Assembly (NCBI GenBank): GCA_963722965.1
Contig: CAVROX010000013.1
Coordinates: 69,084-133,083 of the forward strand
Source: DATLSM01 sp963722965
GTDB taxonomy: Bacteria; Actinomycetota; Thermoleophilia; Solirubrobacterales; 70-9
DNA length: 64,000 bases
Direction of reading: 5' to 3'
Every line of letters starts with the position of its first letter. Position 1 is the first letter of the stretch. This document shows, piece after piece, positions 7,343 to 16,976 of the stretch. The notes below the pieces were generated by a model, which was not told where the DNA came from, ran no database searches, and was given only the letters and a program-made list of their open reading frames with translations. A program made the position numbers and the translations under genes.

Positions 7343-8164
7343 TTGCTCGCCTGCCCGGACCGCCCGGGGCTGATCGCCGCGGTCAGCGGCTTCCTCGCCG
7401 AGGCGGGCCTCAACATCGTCGACGCCGACCAGCACTCCTCGGCCGAGGGCAGGCTGTTCATGCGGATGGTCTTTGAGCCGGCCCCCGCGCAACAGCGCGA
7501 GGCGCTGCGCCGACGCTTTGAGGCGGAGGTCGCCAGGCCGCTGTCGATGGAGTACCGCTTCGCCGAGTCAAGCGAGCCCAAGCGGGTCGCGATCATGGTC
7601 TCCCGCGAAGACCACTGCCTCTCTGACCTGCTCTGGCGCTGGCGCAGCGGCGAGCTTGGCGGCGAGGTCGTCACGGTGATCTCCAATCACCCCGACCACG
7701 CCGACCAGGTCAGCGCTCTGGGCCTGCCCTTCCACCACCTCCCGGTGGCGGCGGGCGGCAAGGAGGAGGCCGAGCGACGGGCGCTGGAGCTACTGGCGGG
7801 AATCGACCTGCTCGTCCTCGCCCGCTACATGCAGGTCCTCTCCCCCAGCTTCCTCGATGATCTTGGCGCGCCAGCGATCAACATCCACCACAGCTTCCTG
7901 CCCGCCTTCGTCGGTGCCGACCCCTACCGGCGGGCCCACGAACGCGGCGTCAAGTTGATCGGAGCCACCGCCCACTACGTCACCGAGGAGCTCGACGCCG
8001 GGCCGATCATCGACCAGGACGTGACGCGGGTCAGCCATCGCAACGAGGTTGAGGACCTGATGCGGATCGGCCGCGACATTGAGCGCCTGGTCCTCGCCCG
8101 CGCGGTCAGCGCCCATCTCGACGACCGCGTCCTCCTCGACGGCGCCAGCACCATCGTCTTCTGA
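7343..8164 (+). CDS. purU: Formyltetrahydrofolate deformylase PurU
   Basis: The protein hydrolyses 10-formyl-THF to THF and formate, balancing one-carbon pools and feeding PurT/PurN. An N-terminal ACT domain (about 1-75, ACPDRPGLIAAVSGFLAE) precedes a formyltransferase fold. The catalytic triad residues are visible: N180 and H182 in INIHHSFLPAF and D224 in GPIIDQD. The only in-frame start after the upstream stop is TTG 7343. Homologues usually carry a few more residues before ACPDRPG, so either a non-canonical start or a small indel upstream is possible. Total length (273 aa) is near the family norm of 280-290. Confidence 0.92.
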   Translation: MLACPDRPGLIAAVSGFLAEAGLNIVDADQHSSAEGRLFMRMVFEPAPAQQREALRRRFEAEVARPLSMEYRFAESSEPKRVAIMVSREDHCLSDLLWRWRSGELGGEVVTVISNHPDHADQVSALGLPFHHLPVAAGGKEEAERRALELLAGIDLLVLARYMQVLSPSFLDDLGAPAINIHHSFLPAFVGADPYRRAHERGVKLIGATAHYVTEELDAGPIIDQDVTRVSHRNEVEDLMRIGRDIERLVLARAVSAHLDDRVLLDGASTIVF

Positions 8165-8173
8165 GACCGCTGC

Positions 8174-9118
8174 TCAGGCGGACAGGGCGCGGTCGCCGAG
8201 CGCCGCCCACATCCGTTCGAACTGGGGTCTTGGCCAGGTGAGGCGGCTGCCCGAGAGTGGGTCGTTGACGCTGACGCCGGCGGGGCCGACGCCGGTGAGC
8301 ACGACCGCGTGCTCGCCGTAATTGGCGTGCACCGTGCGGCCGGATGGCGTCTGCCAGGTGGCGAAGGGGCCATTTGAGAGCGCCACCCAGGCCAACACCG
8401 GATGGCCGGCAAGCAGAGCCCGGTAGATCGCCGCCGGGCGATCTCCGCTGAGGTCCTCGAGGAGGACCCCGTGGCGGCGGGCGAGCGCCTGGATTGGACC
8501 CTGGTAGACGCCGAAGCCGCCGGCGGGCCCGCCCCCATCCGCCCGGCCGACGAAGCCAAGGCTCGGATCCCCCCAGATCTCCGAGCCGCTCGCCGAGACG
8601 ATCGGGTCAAGTGGTCTGCTGTGGGCGACCTGCTGCTGCAGGGTGAGCTGGTCGACCCGCCTGCCCCGGTAGGCGAGGATCATCGCGAGGGCCGTCGCCT
8701 CGCAGTCATCGCGCAGCACCTGCTTGATCAGTGGGACGCGGATGGCTGCCGCCACCGGACGCTCGCCCAGCGCGAGCGCCCCGCCGCCCTCGCGCACCGC
8801 CCGGTCCACCTCCCCAGCCAGCCCCTGACGTTGGACTTCGAACTCGATCTGGGCGGCGCCGCGGCGCACGGTCTGAGTCGCCGGAAGCAGGCCAACCAGC
8901 GCCGAGACTGCCGCCGGGCGCTGCAGGCCCTCGACGTGACGCTGCGCCAGGACCCGGCCGTCGAGGCTGACGCGGACAAACGCGGGCGGAGGGTGAGGGT
9001 GGGGTGAGTCCCCTCCCCCGCCCGAGACGGCGATCACCACCAGCGCCACAACCCCGCTCAGCGCCGCCAGAGCGAGGGCGCGACGGCGCCCTAGAGCACG
9101 ACGGCGGCTGGCGCTCAT
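8174..9118 (-). CDS. Membrane-anchored C39-like peptidase-fold protein
   Basis: From ATG 9118 (ATGA overlap with the methyltransferase stop) the product is 314 aa. A basic N-terminus and one membrane helix (about 14-32) tether it outside. The C-terminal half is a Peptidase_C39_2-like papain fold: C139 in LRDDCEATALAM, H270 in YGEHAVVLTG and D286 in SVNDP supply the catalytic triad. Extracellular members are cysteine peptidases or amidases of unknown substrate. The middle region (about 45-125) is not recognised. An in-frame upstream extension is arginine-rich and overlaps the methyltransferase, so it was not used. Confidence 0.78.
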   Translation of the reverse strand: MSASRRRALGRRRALALAALSGVVALVVIAVSGGGGDSPHPHPPPAFVRVSLDGRVLAQRHVEGLQRPAAVSALVGLLPATQTVRRGAAQIEFEVQRQGLAGEVDRAVREGGGALALGERPVAAAIRVPLIKQVLRDDCEATALAMILAYRGRRVDQLTLQQQVAHSRPLDPIVSASGSEIWGDPSLGFVGRADGGGPAGGFGVYQGPIQALARRHGVLLEDLSGDRPAAIYRALLAGHPVLAWVALSNGPFATWQTPSGRTVHANYGEHAVVLTGVGPAGVSVNDPLSGSRLTWPRPQFERMWAALGDRALSA

Positions 9119-9831
9119 CGCGGCTTGCGCGCGAACGCGATGCCGCCCTCGTGGGCGAGCGCCCCCACCGTGACCTCGACGAAGCCGGCCTCGCTCAGGG
9201 CCTGGGCCCACCACTGCGGCGGCGCCGGGCGCTCACCGGTGAAGGTCAGCACCCGCAGGGCGTTGCGGGCGATGCGAAGCAGGCCGGCGGGGCCCCGGCG
9301 GGCCATCGTCTGCACCTTTGAGGCGACAACGCGGCGATCGCGGCGGCTGGCCAGGCGCAGGCCGAACATCATGTCCGCGAACACCAGTCGCCCCCCCGGC
9401 ACCAGGACCCGATGAATCTCCCGCAGGCTGCTTCGCTTCCCCGTCCTGCTGAGGTGGTGGAAGCAGTAGTTGGAGACGACGAGGTCCGCTGAGTCGCGTT
9501 CGAGCGGGATGCTCTCTGCCGGGGCCACCAGCGGGCGAACGTTGGTCAGGCCCTGCTCGGCGACCAGCGTTCGCAGATGCTCGACCATCGCGTTGGAGAT
9601 GTCGATCGCCCAGACGCTCGCGACCTGCTCAGAGAGGGCCAACGCCAGCAAGCCGGTGCCCGTTCCGAGATCGATCGCGCGATCTGTGGCGGCCGGCTTT
9701 GCACGCTCGAGGATCTGACCGCGGAGCTGGCGGAATCCGGGCGTGCGCGACAGCTGATCGGCGTGCAGCACGTGGTTGTCCCAGTCCTTGCGGAGCAGGC
9801 CGAGGCCAATAGAGTGCTGATCGGTTGCCAC
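9115..9831 (-). CDS. Class I SAM-dependent methyltransferase
   Basis: A 238-aa methyltransferase. Motif I DLGTGTG is at residues 54-60, followed by the acidic end of strand 2 (WAIDISNAM), motif IV region DLVVSNYCFHHL and the post-motif VLVPGGRLVFADMM. This pattern resembles the UbiE/MenG or arsenite methyltransferase-like group, but nothing fixes the substrate. It is coupled by a four-base overlap to the C39-like gene. The first residues (MATDQHSIGLGLLRKDWDNH) support the ATG at 9831. Confidence 0.85.
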   Translation of the reverse strand: MATDQHSIGLGLLRKDWDNHVLHADQLSRTPGFRQLRGQILERAKPAATDRAIDLGTGTGLLALALSEQVASVWAIDISNAMVEHLRTLVAEQGLTNVRPLVAPAESIPLERDSADLVVSNYCFHHLSRTGKRSSLREIHRVLVPGGRLVFADMMFGLRLASRRDRRVVASKVQTMARRGPAGLLRIARNALRVLTFTGERPAPPQWWAQALSEAGFVEVTVGALAHEGGIAFARKPR

Positions 9832-9948
9832 CAGAGCACCCTCGGCAAGGAGCCTAAGAAACTGGTTATCGCCCCCTAAGGCGAGAGCTAAGCGGACCTT
9901 AGAAAACGCTCACGCAGAGTGGCGCGCTGCGCCGGAGGCGCCGGAAAG

Positions 9949-10305
9949 TGGAGGCGGTGGGATTCGAACCCACATCCGCGGTCGCTGTGCGAAGGTCTCT
10001 ACAGGCTTAGCCGGCGCTTGGTTCTCGTCTCCCGGGGTCCGCGCCGGCCGGCACTGCGGGAGACAGAGCCCCTCAGATGTCCCCCGGCGGCTGGGGCCCT
10101 CTGCCGGGGTGAGCCCGCTTTTGAAGCCGGTGACCCTCCCCGCGGGCGAGGGAGGACCGACTCTCATCGCCTAGCTTCTAACTAAGCGGCGAGGGCGAAC
10201 TCATGGTCCGCACGTATTGGTTTGTGCCGGTGTTTCACGAGGCCTCCGGCAACCTCGACCTGCAACCTCTCGCACGGATCAGCCACGTCGAAGCCTGTCG
10301 CCCCC
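9949..10305 (-). ncRNA. ssrA: Transfer-messenger RNA (tmRNA)
   Basis: The minus strand begins GGGGGCGACAGGCTTCGACG, the conserved tmRNA 5' end, and about 357 bases later ends with a T-arm (GGTTCGAATCC) and CGCCTCC, which pairs with the 5' GGGGGCG (one G-U pair). CCA is not encoded. The tag reading frame ends ADHEFALAA then TAG (10180-10182); the exact resume codon is uncertain. A TACAAT at 10323-10328 is a candidate -10, giving a short 5' leader removed by RNase P. Its partner SmpB is encoded at 13.8-14.2 kb. Confidence 0.95.
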
Positions 10306-10348
10306 GTGCTATGTGCCTTGTGATTGTACGGTGTCGGTGAGCGAGCGG

Positions 10349-11724
10349 ATGAGCGAGCGGGAGTTTGACGCGATCGTGTTGGGGGCCGGACCCGCCGGCG
10401 AGGTCTGTGCGGGACGGCTCGCCGAAGGCGGAATGGCGGTCGCGATCGTCGAGCAACACCTGGTCGGTGGCGAGTGCTCCTACTACGCTTGCATGCCCTC
10501 GAAGGCCCTGCTGCGCCCCGGCGACCTGCTGCCCGAGGCGCGCCGCGTCCCCGGAGTCGCCGAGGCGGTCTGTGGTGGGCTCGATCCCCAGGCGGTTCTC
10601 GATCGCCGTGACGAGGTGATCCACAACCTCGAGGACTCCGCACAGATCTCCTGGCTGGCCGAGCGTGGGATCGAGCTGATCCGCGGGGAGGGGCGGCTTG
10701 AGGGCGAGCGCCGGATCGCCGTCGGTGAGGCGGCGCTGGTGGCGAGGCGGGCGATCGTCGTCGCGACCGGAACCGGCGCCGCGATGCCCCACGTCGATGG
10801 GCTTGACTCGGTGGCGGCCTGGAACAACCGGCAGGGAACTACCGCAAAGCAGGTCCCTCCGAGCCTGGTCATCCTCGGTGGCGGACCGGTTGGCTGCGAG
10901 CTAGCACAGGCCTGGTCGAGCCTCGGCACCTCGGTGACCCTGATCGAGGGCGAAGGGCGGCTGTTGGCGCGCGAGGAGCCCTTTGCCGGTGAGGAAGTCG
11001 CGGCGGCGCTGCGCGAACGGGGAGGTGTCGACGTGCGGACCGGGGTCCTCGCCCGGCGGGTTGCTGGCGCACGGGGAGGGGTGGAGGTGCAGTTGAGTGA
11101 GGGTGGCGCGGTAGCGGCCGCCGAGATCCTCGTCGCCGTTGGGCGCCGCCCCCGCACCGCGGGTATCGGGCTGGAGTCGGTGGGGGTAAAGCCCGGCCGC
11201 GGTGGCTTCCTCCAAACCGATCAGCGGCTGCGGGTCGGCGGGCGCGATTGGCTCTACGCGATCGGCGACGTCAACGGCCGGGCATTGCTCACCCACATCG
11301 GCAAGTACCAGGCGTGGGTCGCCGCCGAGAACCTGCTGGGAGGAGACGTGGAGGCGATCGCGGAGGGATCGGCTCCCCGCGGGTCACCTTCACCGACCCC
11401 CAGGTCGCCGCGGTCGGCATGACCCTGAGCAGGCACGGGAGGCGGGGATGAACGCGCAGCGCCGTTGACGTGCCCACCGACGGTACCCCGGGGGCCAGCT
11501 TCCAGGGTCGAAAAACCGGCGGCACCTCCCGGATCGTCGTCGATGAGAGCCGCGGCAGGATCGTCGGAGCCACCTTCTGCGGCTTTGAGACCGCCGACTT
11601 CCTCCACGCAGCGACAGTTGCGATCGTCGGTGAGGTCCCGCTGGGGCGGATCCGCCACGCGGTCGCGGCCTATCCGACGCGCAGCGAGGTCTGGCTGAAG
11701 CTGCTGGAGGCATACGGCATCTGA
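10349..11724 (+). CDS. Class-I pyridine nucleotide-disulfide oxidoreductase (frameshifted)
   Basis: An FAD flavoprotein of the dihydrolipoamide dehydrogenase/mercuric reductase family. Visible motifs: FAD Rossmann VLGAGPAG (residues 10-17), the redox-active disulfide C43-x4-C48 in GGECSYYACMPSK, NAD(P)-binding VILGGGPVGCELAQ, and the second FAD motif YAIGDVNG. The frame breaks between about 11370 and 11460, needing roughly three one-base corrections. The dimerisation domain then continues as TFTDPQVAAVGMTLS and on to ATVAIVGEVPLG, ending at 11724. ATG 10349 was chosen; in-frame GTGs at 10331 and 10337 are alternatives. The physiological substrate is not evident. Confidence 0.82.
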
Positions 11725-11758
11725 GCGAGCCGCGGCAGCCCAGACGGTCGAGCGCCGC

Positions 11759-13667
11759 TCAGACGGTCGAGCGCCGCTTCAGGTCCGCGAGGACCTCCGG
11801 CGGAAATCCAGCGATCTGATCGAGGTCATCCACCGACTGAAACCGCCCGAGGCGCTCGCGGTGGGCGAGCAGCCGGGTTGCCTGGGTGACCGTCAGGTCA
11901 TATCCGCGCAGCTGCTCGAAGGTGACGGCGTTGAGGTCGATCGCCGCCCCCGGCCCAGCCACCGCCGCCGCTGGGATCTCGGGTTGGGGCGCCGGCGGTT
12001 GTGGGATCGGCGTCGGCTGTGCGGGGCTGGGGGCGCTCGGCGGCGGCTGGCGCAGGCCGACCGCTTCGGGCGGTGGCGGAACCGAGCTGGACCGGCTCGG
12101 GCGGTGGCAGGGGTTGGGGCGGTGGGCTTGAGCTGGGACGGCGCCGGGGGTGGCGGGGGTGCCGGCGGGGGTTGGGACGGAAGCGGCGGGGTTGGGGCGG
12201 TTGGGTTGGGGTTGGGACGGCGCGGGGGTGGCGGGGGCGGCGGTTGGGGTTGGGGCTGGGGCTGGGGCTGGGACGGAAGCGGCGGGGGTTGGGGCGGACC
12301 CTGAAGTGATTGGGGCTGCTGGGGAAGCGCGGCCCCGACTTGTTGGACGGAGTCCACCACCGCCCGCTCGGCTTCGGCGGCGCGGCGCTCGGCTTCGCGG
12401 GAGCGCTCCTCCGCCGCGGCGACGCTCTCTTGCATCTCGCGCAGGCGCTGCTGGCGCTTATCCTCTTCGGCTTTCAGCTGCGCGAGGCGCTCGGCTTCAG
12501 CGGCACGGCGCTCGGCGGCCTTGGTGCGCTCCTCGATCTCGAGCAGGCGCTCCTGGGCTTCCTCCATCGAACGGTCGATCGCGACGTGCTCCTCCTGCAG
12601 GAGCTGCTCTGCGGTGTGCAGGTCGGCGGGTGGGGCGGTGGGCGGTGGGGGCGGCGGGGGGAGGTTGGATCGGGGGCAAAGCCTCCATGCTCTCGGTGAT
12701 CTGGCTAGCCCCGGCGCGCGCCTCGCGGCCTTCGGCCTCACGCTGGAGTCGTTCGGCCTCCAGGATCCGGCGATCGGCCTCCGCCCGGATCCGCTCCTCC
12801 TCCTGCTGGATCTCCTCCACCTTGGCGCGAACCCGCGCTTCGGCAGCGGCGGGGTCATAGGTGCCGGGCGCCGGAGGGGCTGCCACCGAGCGCAGCCGCT
12901 GCGGGGCCCGGGGCGGCTGGCGGCGGCGGTTGGGCGGCTGGCGGCGGCGGCTGAGCAGCGAGGGCGGGTGGGGCTGGCTCCCCCGCAGCTGCTGGGGCGA
13001 GCGGCTGTCCGCCCTGGCGCAGCAGCTGACGCTCCTGCTCTGCCCGGGCTGCGGCCAGCTTTCGCTCAGCCTCCGCCGCCTGCTTTTGCCGGCGCCGCTC
13101 TTCGGCCTTGCCGATGCCAAAAAGCCCCCTGCGGGGTGGCTTGGAGGGCGGCGGGGTAGCGGGGACTGGCAGCTGGGTAGCGCCAGCGCCGCTTTGCGGC
13201 TGCGCTTGGAGCTGCTCTTGGGGTTGGGGGGCGGGTGGGGGCAGCGGCGTGCCTCGGCGCCGGGCAACCCTTTCTTCCTTGCGGCGTTTGGCCGCTTCCT
13301 GCTGTCGTTTGCGCTGCTCAAGGCGCGCCGCACGCTGTTGATCGCGAGCCATCCGCCGCCTCTGTTGGGCGCTTTGGGGCGCAGCGGAAGCCCCGGGCGC
13401 GGGGGGGGCGCCCGCCGGCTGGGGAGGGGACTGAGCGGGGGCCTTCTCTCGCTCGGCCTTCCCCTTGCTGCGGCGCCGGGTGATGCTGACGACAAGCAAG
13501 AGGATCAGGATCGCGACGACGAGCGCGGCGACGAAGTACTCGGTGTGGTTGCTGACGTAGTTGCCGGCCTTGGTGGGGAAGGATTCGGCTGCGGCCTGGG
13601 CAGGGATGACCAGTGCCATCAAGATGAGCGCGGCAACGCCCGGCAGCAGGAGCAAGCGGGTGCGCAT
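11759..13667 (-). CDS. Secreted/membrane coiled-coil, Pro-rich protein with C-terminal helix-hairpin-helix (frameshifted)
   Basis: Three collinear reading frames join into one protein of about 635 aa. From ATG 13667: a signal peptide (LLLLPGVAALILMALVIPAQ), a second membrane helix (FVAALVVAILILLLVVSITR), then a basic Arg/Lys/Gln-rich coil. Next come proline-rich linkers (near 12.9 kb and 12.1-12.3 kb), Ala/Glu/Arg heptad-like coils (RLQREAEGREA, RRAAEAERLAQLKAEE), and finally a ComEA-like helix-hairpin-helix (residues from IDLNAVTFEQLRGYDLTV to LADLKRRSTV). At least three one-base breaks fall in C/G runs. An HhH often binds DNA, which is odd behind such a coil. Function is unknown. It follows smpB on the same strand. 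Confidence 0.6.
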
Positions 13668-13753
13668 TCCGCTGAATCCTTTCACGTGGACCGGCGTATG
13701 CAAACCCATCCCCCACGATCGGGCCCCAGCGATGTCCCAACCGGGCCACCCCT

Positions 13754-14230
13754 TCACCGCATCCGCCCCTTGAACTCGCGCTCGACCTCGCGGCGTACGT
13801 CGCGGTCGGCGATCTCGCGGCGGCGATCGCGACCCTCCTTGTTGCGAGCCAGCGCCAGCTCCACCTTCGCCCGCGGTCCCTTGAAGTAGATCCGGGTCGG
13901 AATCAGGGTCAGCCCTTTCTGCGCCGTCTTGCCGATCAGACGCTCGATCTCGGCCCGGTGCAAGAGCAGTTTGCGCGGCCGCTCGGGGTCGTGGTTTTGG
14001 TTGCTCGCCGGCGCGTAGGGGGGGATGTGGAGGTTGCGCAGCCAGACCTCGCCGCCGTCGAGGACCGCGTAGGCGTCGGTCATCTGCGCCTTGCCCCCGC
14101 GCAGCGACTTGACCTCGGAGCCGCGCAGGGCGATCCCCGCCTCCATCTTCTCCACCAGCTCGAATTTATGCCGGGCCCGGCGGTTGGTGGCGACGTCGCC
14201 GGAGGCGGGCTGGCGCCGTTTCTCAGCCAC
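13754..14230 (-). CDS. smpB: SsrA-binding protein SmpB
   Basis: A 158-aa OB-fold protein that binds the tRNA-like part of tmRNA and brings it to stalled ribosomes. Signature segments: NRRARHKFELVEKMEAGIAL, GSEVKSLRGGKAQMTDAY, LIPTRIYFKGPRAKVELALA, and a basic tail that inserts in the mRNA channel. GTG 14230 was chosen because it gives the usual SmpB length. Upstream in-frame sequence belongs to the other frame of rnr, whose stop it overlaps by eight bases. Confidence 0.95.
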   Translation of the reverse strand: MAEKRRQPASGDVATNRRARHKFELVEKMEAGIALRGSEVKSLRGGKAQMTDAYAVLDGGEVWLRNLHIPPYAPASNQNHDPERPRKLLLHRAEIERLIGKTAQKGLTLIPTRIYFKGPRAKVELALARNKEGRDRRREIADRDVRREVEREFKGRMR

Positions 14231-15785
14231 GGGTTGGCTCCAGGTCAACCCGCCCCCGCGGGGCTTCGATCCCCCCCACCCCGACCGTGATCGGGTCTCC
14301 GAGCCGCACCCGGCTTCCGCTCCGGCGCCCGACCAGGGCGGTTTCGCTGCCGTCCAGCTCAAAGTACTCACCCCGCAGGCGACGGGCGGGGAGAAACCCC
14401 TCATAGACGTCACCCAGCTCACCGGCGAAGGAGACGAAGGCGCCCGCCCGGATCACGCCGCTCACCTCTCCCTCAAACTCGGCATCGGCGCCGCGCTCTC
14501 CGAGCTCGCGCTCAAGCAGGTAGGCGGCGCAGACATCGTCAGCTTCATGCTCGATCCGGGCCGAGGCGCGCTCGCGCTCAGAGCAGTGCGCGGCCACCTG
14601 GCTGGCCTCGCCGCGGCGCGGTGCCTCCTCCCCCTCCCCCAACGCGGCGAGCAGAGCGCGGTGGACGAGAAGGTCCGGATAGCGGCGAATCGGCGAGGTG
14701 AAATGGCAGTAGGCGGGGCTGGCGAGCCCGGCGTGGCCGCTGTTTCGCTCGCTGTAGAAGGCCTGTTTTAGGGAGCGGAGCACGAGCGATGTATACGCCT
14801 CGCGGCCGTGGCCGCGCCGCGCGGCCTCGGCGGCAGCGAGCCGGCTCGCCGCCGCCGCGAGATCGCCGGCCTCGCGCGGCGAGAGGCCCTCGCGCAGTGG
14901 CGGGGTCGGCACGCCGAGCGCCCCCAACTGGGAGATCAGGTGCTCCACCGCGGCCGGGTCAGGCTGGGGGTGCACCCGGTAGATCGTCGCCACCCGGCGG
15001 CGCTCCAGGAGCCCTGCCACCGCTTCGTTGGCGAGGATCATCAGCCGCTCGATCAGGCGGTGGGACTCAGTCTGGGCCACCGAGTGAGCGCCGGTGACTT
15101 CCCCCGCGGCGTCAAAGCGAAACTCGGGCTCAGCGGAGGCGACCTCAAGGCCGCTGGAGCGGCCTCGCTCAGCGAGCGCTGCGGCCGCCTCCCGCGCCAC
15201 CGCCAGCGGCTCGGCGACGAGTTCCGGTGGCCTTGAGCGGCCGGCGAAGATCAGGTCGAGGTGCTCGTAGTCAAGGCGGGCGTCGGAGCGGATCAGGCTG
15301 CGATAAAAGCGGGACGAGCGCGGCTCCCCGCCCGGCCCCAGCTCGATCTCGGCGCTGACCCCGAGCCTCTCCTGCCCCGGGGTGAGGCTGCACGCGTCGC
15401 TGCTGAGGGCGTGGGGCAGCATCGGCTCGACCGAACCGGGCGCGTAGGTGCTGTTGGCGCGGCGGTTGGCCTCGACGTCAAGGCCAGAGCCGGGAGGCAC
15501 GTGCGCGGCGACGTCGGCGATGTGGATCCAGATGCGGACCCCCTCACCCTCGCGTCGCGCCGAGACGGCGTCGTCGAAGTCGCGGGCCGTGGCCGGGTCG
15601 ACGGTGAAGGTCGCCAGCATCGTGAGGTCGCGGCGGGCCGCCTCAGCCGCCGCCGCGACCCGCGCCGCCTTCCCCGCCTCCAGCTCCAGCGCCGCTGGGA
15701 AGCCGCGGCTCCCAAGCCGCTCGCCGAGCAGCGCCTCAACCGCCTCGCGTGCCCGCTTGGGCGAGCGGGAGCCCCGCTGCGTCAA
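14223..15785 (-). CDS. rnr: RNase II/R-type 3'-5' exoribonuclease (short form)
   Basis: A 520-aa RNB-domain exonuclease. The active-site acids are in DPATARDFDDAVSA near residues 63-76, followed by IHIADVAAHV, the RNA-binding core YAPGSVEPMLPHALSSDACSL, and HFTSPIRRYPDLLVHR near residue 380. A C-terminal S1-like domain follows. Compared with E. coli RNase R (813 aa) the N-terminal cold-shock domains are missing; the start overlaps the upstream protease stop by four bases, so the short form is genuine as sequenced. Linkage with smpB fits a role in tmRNA-linked RNA decay. Confidence 0.88.
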   Translation of the reverse strand: MTQRGSRSPKRAREAVEALLGERLGSRGFPAALELEAGKAARVAAAAEAARRDLTMLATFTVDPATARDFDDAVSARREGEGVRIWIHIADVAAHVPPGSGLDVEANRRANSTYAPGSVEPMLPHALSSDACSLTPGQERLGVSAEIELGPGGEPRSSRFYRSLIRSDARLDYEHLDLIFAGRSRPPELVAEPLAVAREAAAALAERGRSSGLEVASAEPEFRFDAAGEVTGAHSVAQTESHRLIERLMILANEAVAGLLERRRVATIYRVHPQPDPAAVEHLISQLGALGVPTPPLREGLSPREAGDLAAAASRLAAAEAARRGHGREAYTSLVLRSLKQAFYSERNSGHAGLASPAYCHFTSPIRRYPDLLVHRALLAALGEGEEAPRRGEASQVAAHCSERERASARIEHEADDVCAAYLLERELGERGADAEFEGEVSGVIRAGAFVSFAGELGDVYEGFLPARRLRGEYFELDGSETALVGRRSGSRVRLGDPITVGVGGIEAPRGRVDLEPTRG

Positions 15786-16969
15786 CCGTGGACCTGGTGC
15801 GCGAGAACTTCGAGGGCCCGCTGCAGCGCCTCGTCTCGCTTGGTGCGCGGGTTGTCTTTGGCATAGACGTCGGGGTGGATCCCCTTGCCCGCCAGGTTGA
15901 TCCCCGCCGGCGTGAAGTACTCGCCGACGGTCAGCTTCAGCGCGCCTCCGTTGGAGAGGGGGATCTCCTGCTGGAAGACGCCCTTGCCGTAGGAGCGGGT
16001 GCCGACGACCGTCGCGCCGATGTCATCGGCCAGCGCCGCGGTGAGGATCTCCGCCGAGGAGGCGGTTTCGCGATCGATCAGGACGACGACCGGGACCTTG
16101 ACGATCTCCCCGCCAGCGGAGCGGTACACGAAATTGCCCTCCGCCCTTGAGGTGGTCGAGACGACGACCTTCCCCTTCGCCATGAACAGGCTCGCGATCG
16201 AGACCGCTTCCTGGAGCAACCCGCCGCCGTTGCCCCGAAGGTCGAGGACGATCCCCTGCGCACCCTCTCGCTGCACCCGCCGCAGTGCCTCTTCAATCAG
16301 CTTGTCGGAGTCGTCGGTGAAGCTGGAGAACCGCACGTAGCCGATCTTGCGGCCGTCAGCGTGCTTGATCTGGGTGAAGGTGACCGGCGTGGTGATTTCG
16401 GCGCGGGTGACGCGGACGCTCTGGACCCCCGGGCGGCCGGGCCGCGCGATCCCGAGGCGGACGCTGGTGCCTTCGGGGCCGGTGATCCATTTCTTTGCCA
16501 CCGCTATATCCCTGCCGGCAAGCGACCTGCCGTTGACCGAGACGATCACGTCTCCCCGCCGCAGCCCCACCCGCTTCGCCGGAGATCCAGGCAGGACGCT
16601 CTTGGTGATGATCCCGCGCCGAACGGGGTCGATCACGATCCCGACTCCTGAGTAATGACCGTCGAGCTCTTCGTTGAACCCCGCCAGGGCCTTCGGCGGA
16701 AAATATTCGGAGAAACGGTCGTGGAAGCGCCTGCGCAGGCCGCGCACGATTCCGCCAAGCGAGGAGTCGGTGATCTGCGATTGGCTGACCGGGCGGTAGT
16801 AGTTGCCTTCGATCAGTTCACTGGCTTCGGCGCTGAGGCCGCCGGTAGTGCCGACGAAACGGTCGCGCAGGAAGCTCGGCAGATAGCCGGGATGGCCGCC
16901 CAACCACATCCCCGCGCAGAGGGTGAGGAGAAGGGCGGCAAGGAGCGCCGCGATCCGCCCGGCTCTCAC
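15782..16969 (-). CDS. S41 C-terminal processing peptidase (CtpA/Prc-like) with PDZ domain
   Basis: A 395-residue secreted serine protease. An N-terminal signal anchor (about 5-22) precedes a PDZ domain (about 95-190; GVGIVIDP, GLRRGDVIVSVNG). The S41 catalytic domain has the substrate strand VLDLRGNGGGLLQEA, nucleophile S304 in ETASSAEILTAAL and general-base K329 in SYGKGVFQ. Such proteases trim envelope proteins and peptidoglycan hydrolases. It sits directly after ftsE-ftsX (eight bases from ftsX) and overlaps rnr, suggesting co-transcription. Confidence 0.92.
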   Translation of the reverse strand: MRAGRIAALLAALLLTLCAGMWLGGHPGYLPSFLRDRFVGTTGGLSAEASELIEGNYYRPVSQSQITDSSLGGIVRGLRRRFHDRFSEYFPPKALAGFNEELDGHYSGVGIVIDPVRRGIITKSVLPGSPAKRVGLRRGDVIVSVNGRSLAGRDIAVAKKWITGPEGTSVRLGIARPGRPGVQSVRVTRAEITTPVTFTQIKHADGRKIGYVRFSSFTDDSDKLIEEALRRVQREGAQGIVLDLRGNGGGLLQEAVSIASLFMAKGKVVVSTTSRAEGNFVYRSAGGEIVKVPVVVLIDRETASSAEILTAALADDIGATVVGTRSYGKGVFQQEIPLSNGGALKLTVGEYFTPAGINLAGKGIHPDVYAKDNPRTKRDEALQRALEVLAHQVHG

Positions 16970-16976
16970 GCCGGCC

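Noticed and set aside
9951..9980. tRNA-like T-arm GGTTCGAATCC
   Set aside because: It belongs to the 3' end of tmRNA; no anticodon arm is adjacent.
10217..10348. Upstream in-frame extension of the disulfide oxidoreductase
   Set aside because: It would lie antisense to the tmRNA gene and adds no family motif; ATG 10349 fits the FAD domain start.
12190..12280. Tandem GGTTGGGG/GGCTGG repeats resembling a satellite or CRISPR-like array
   Set aside because: They encode Pro/Gln repeats within the coiled-coil protein and lack spacers or regular unit length.
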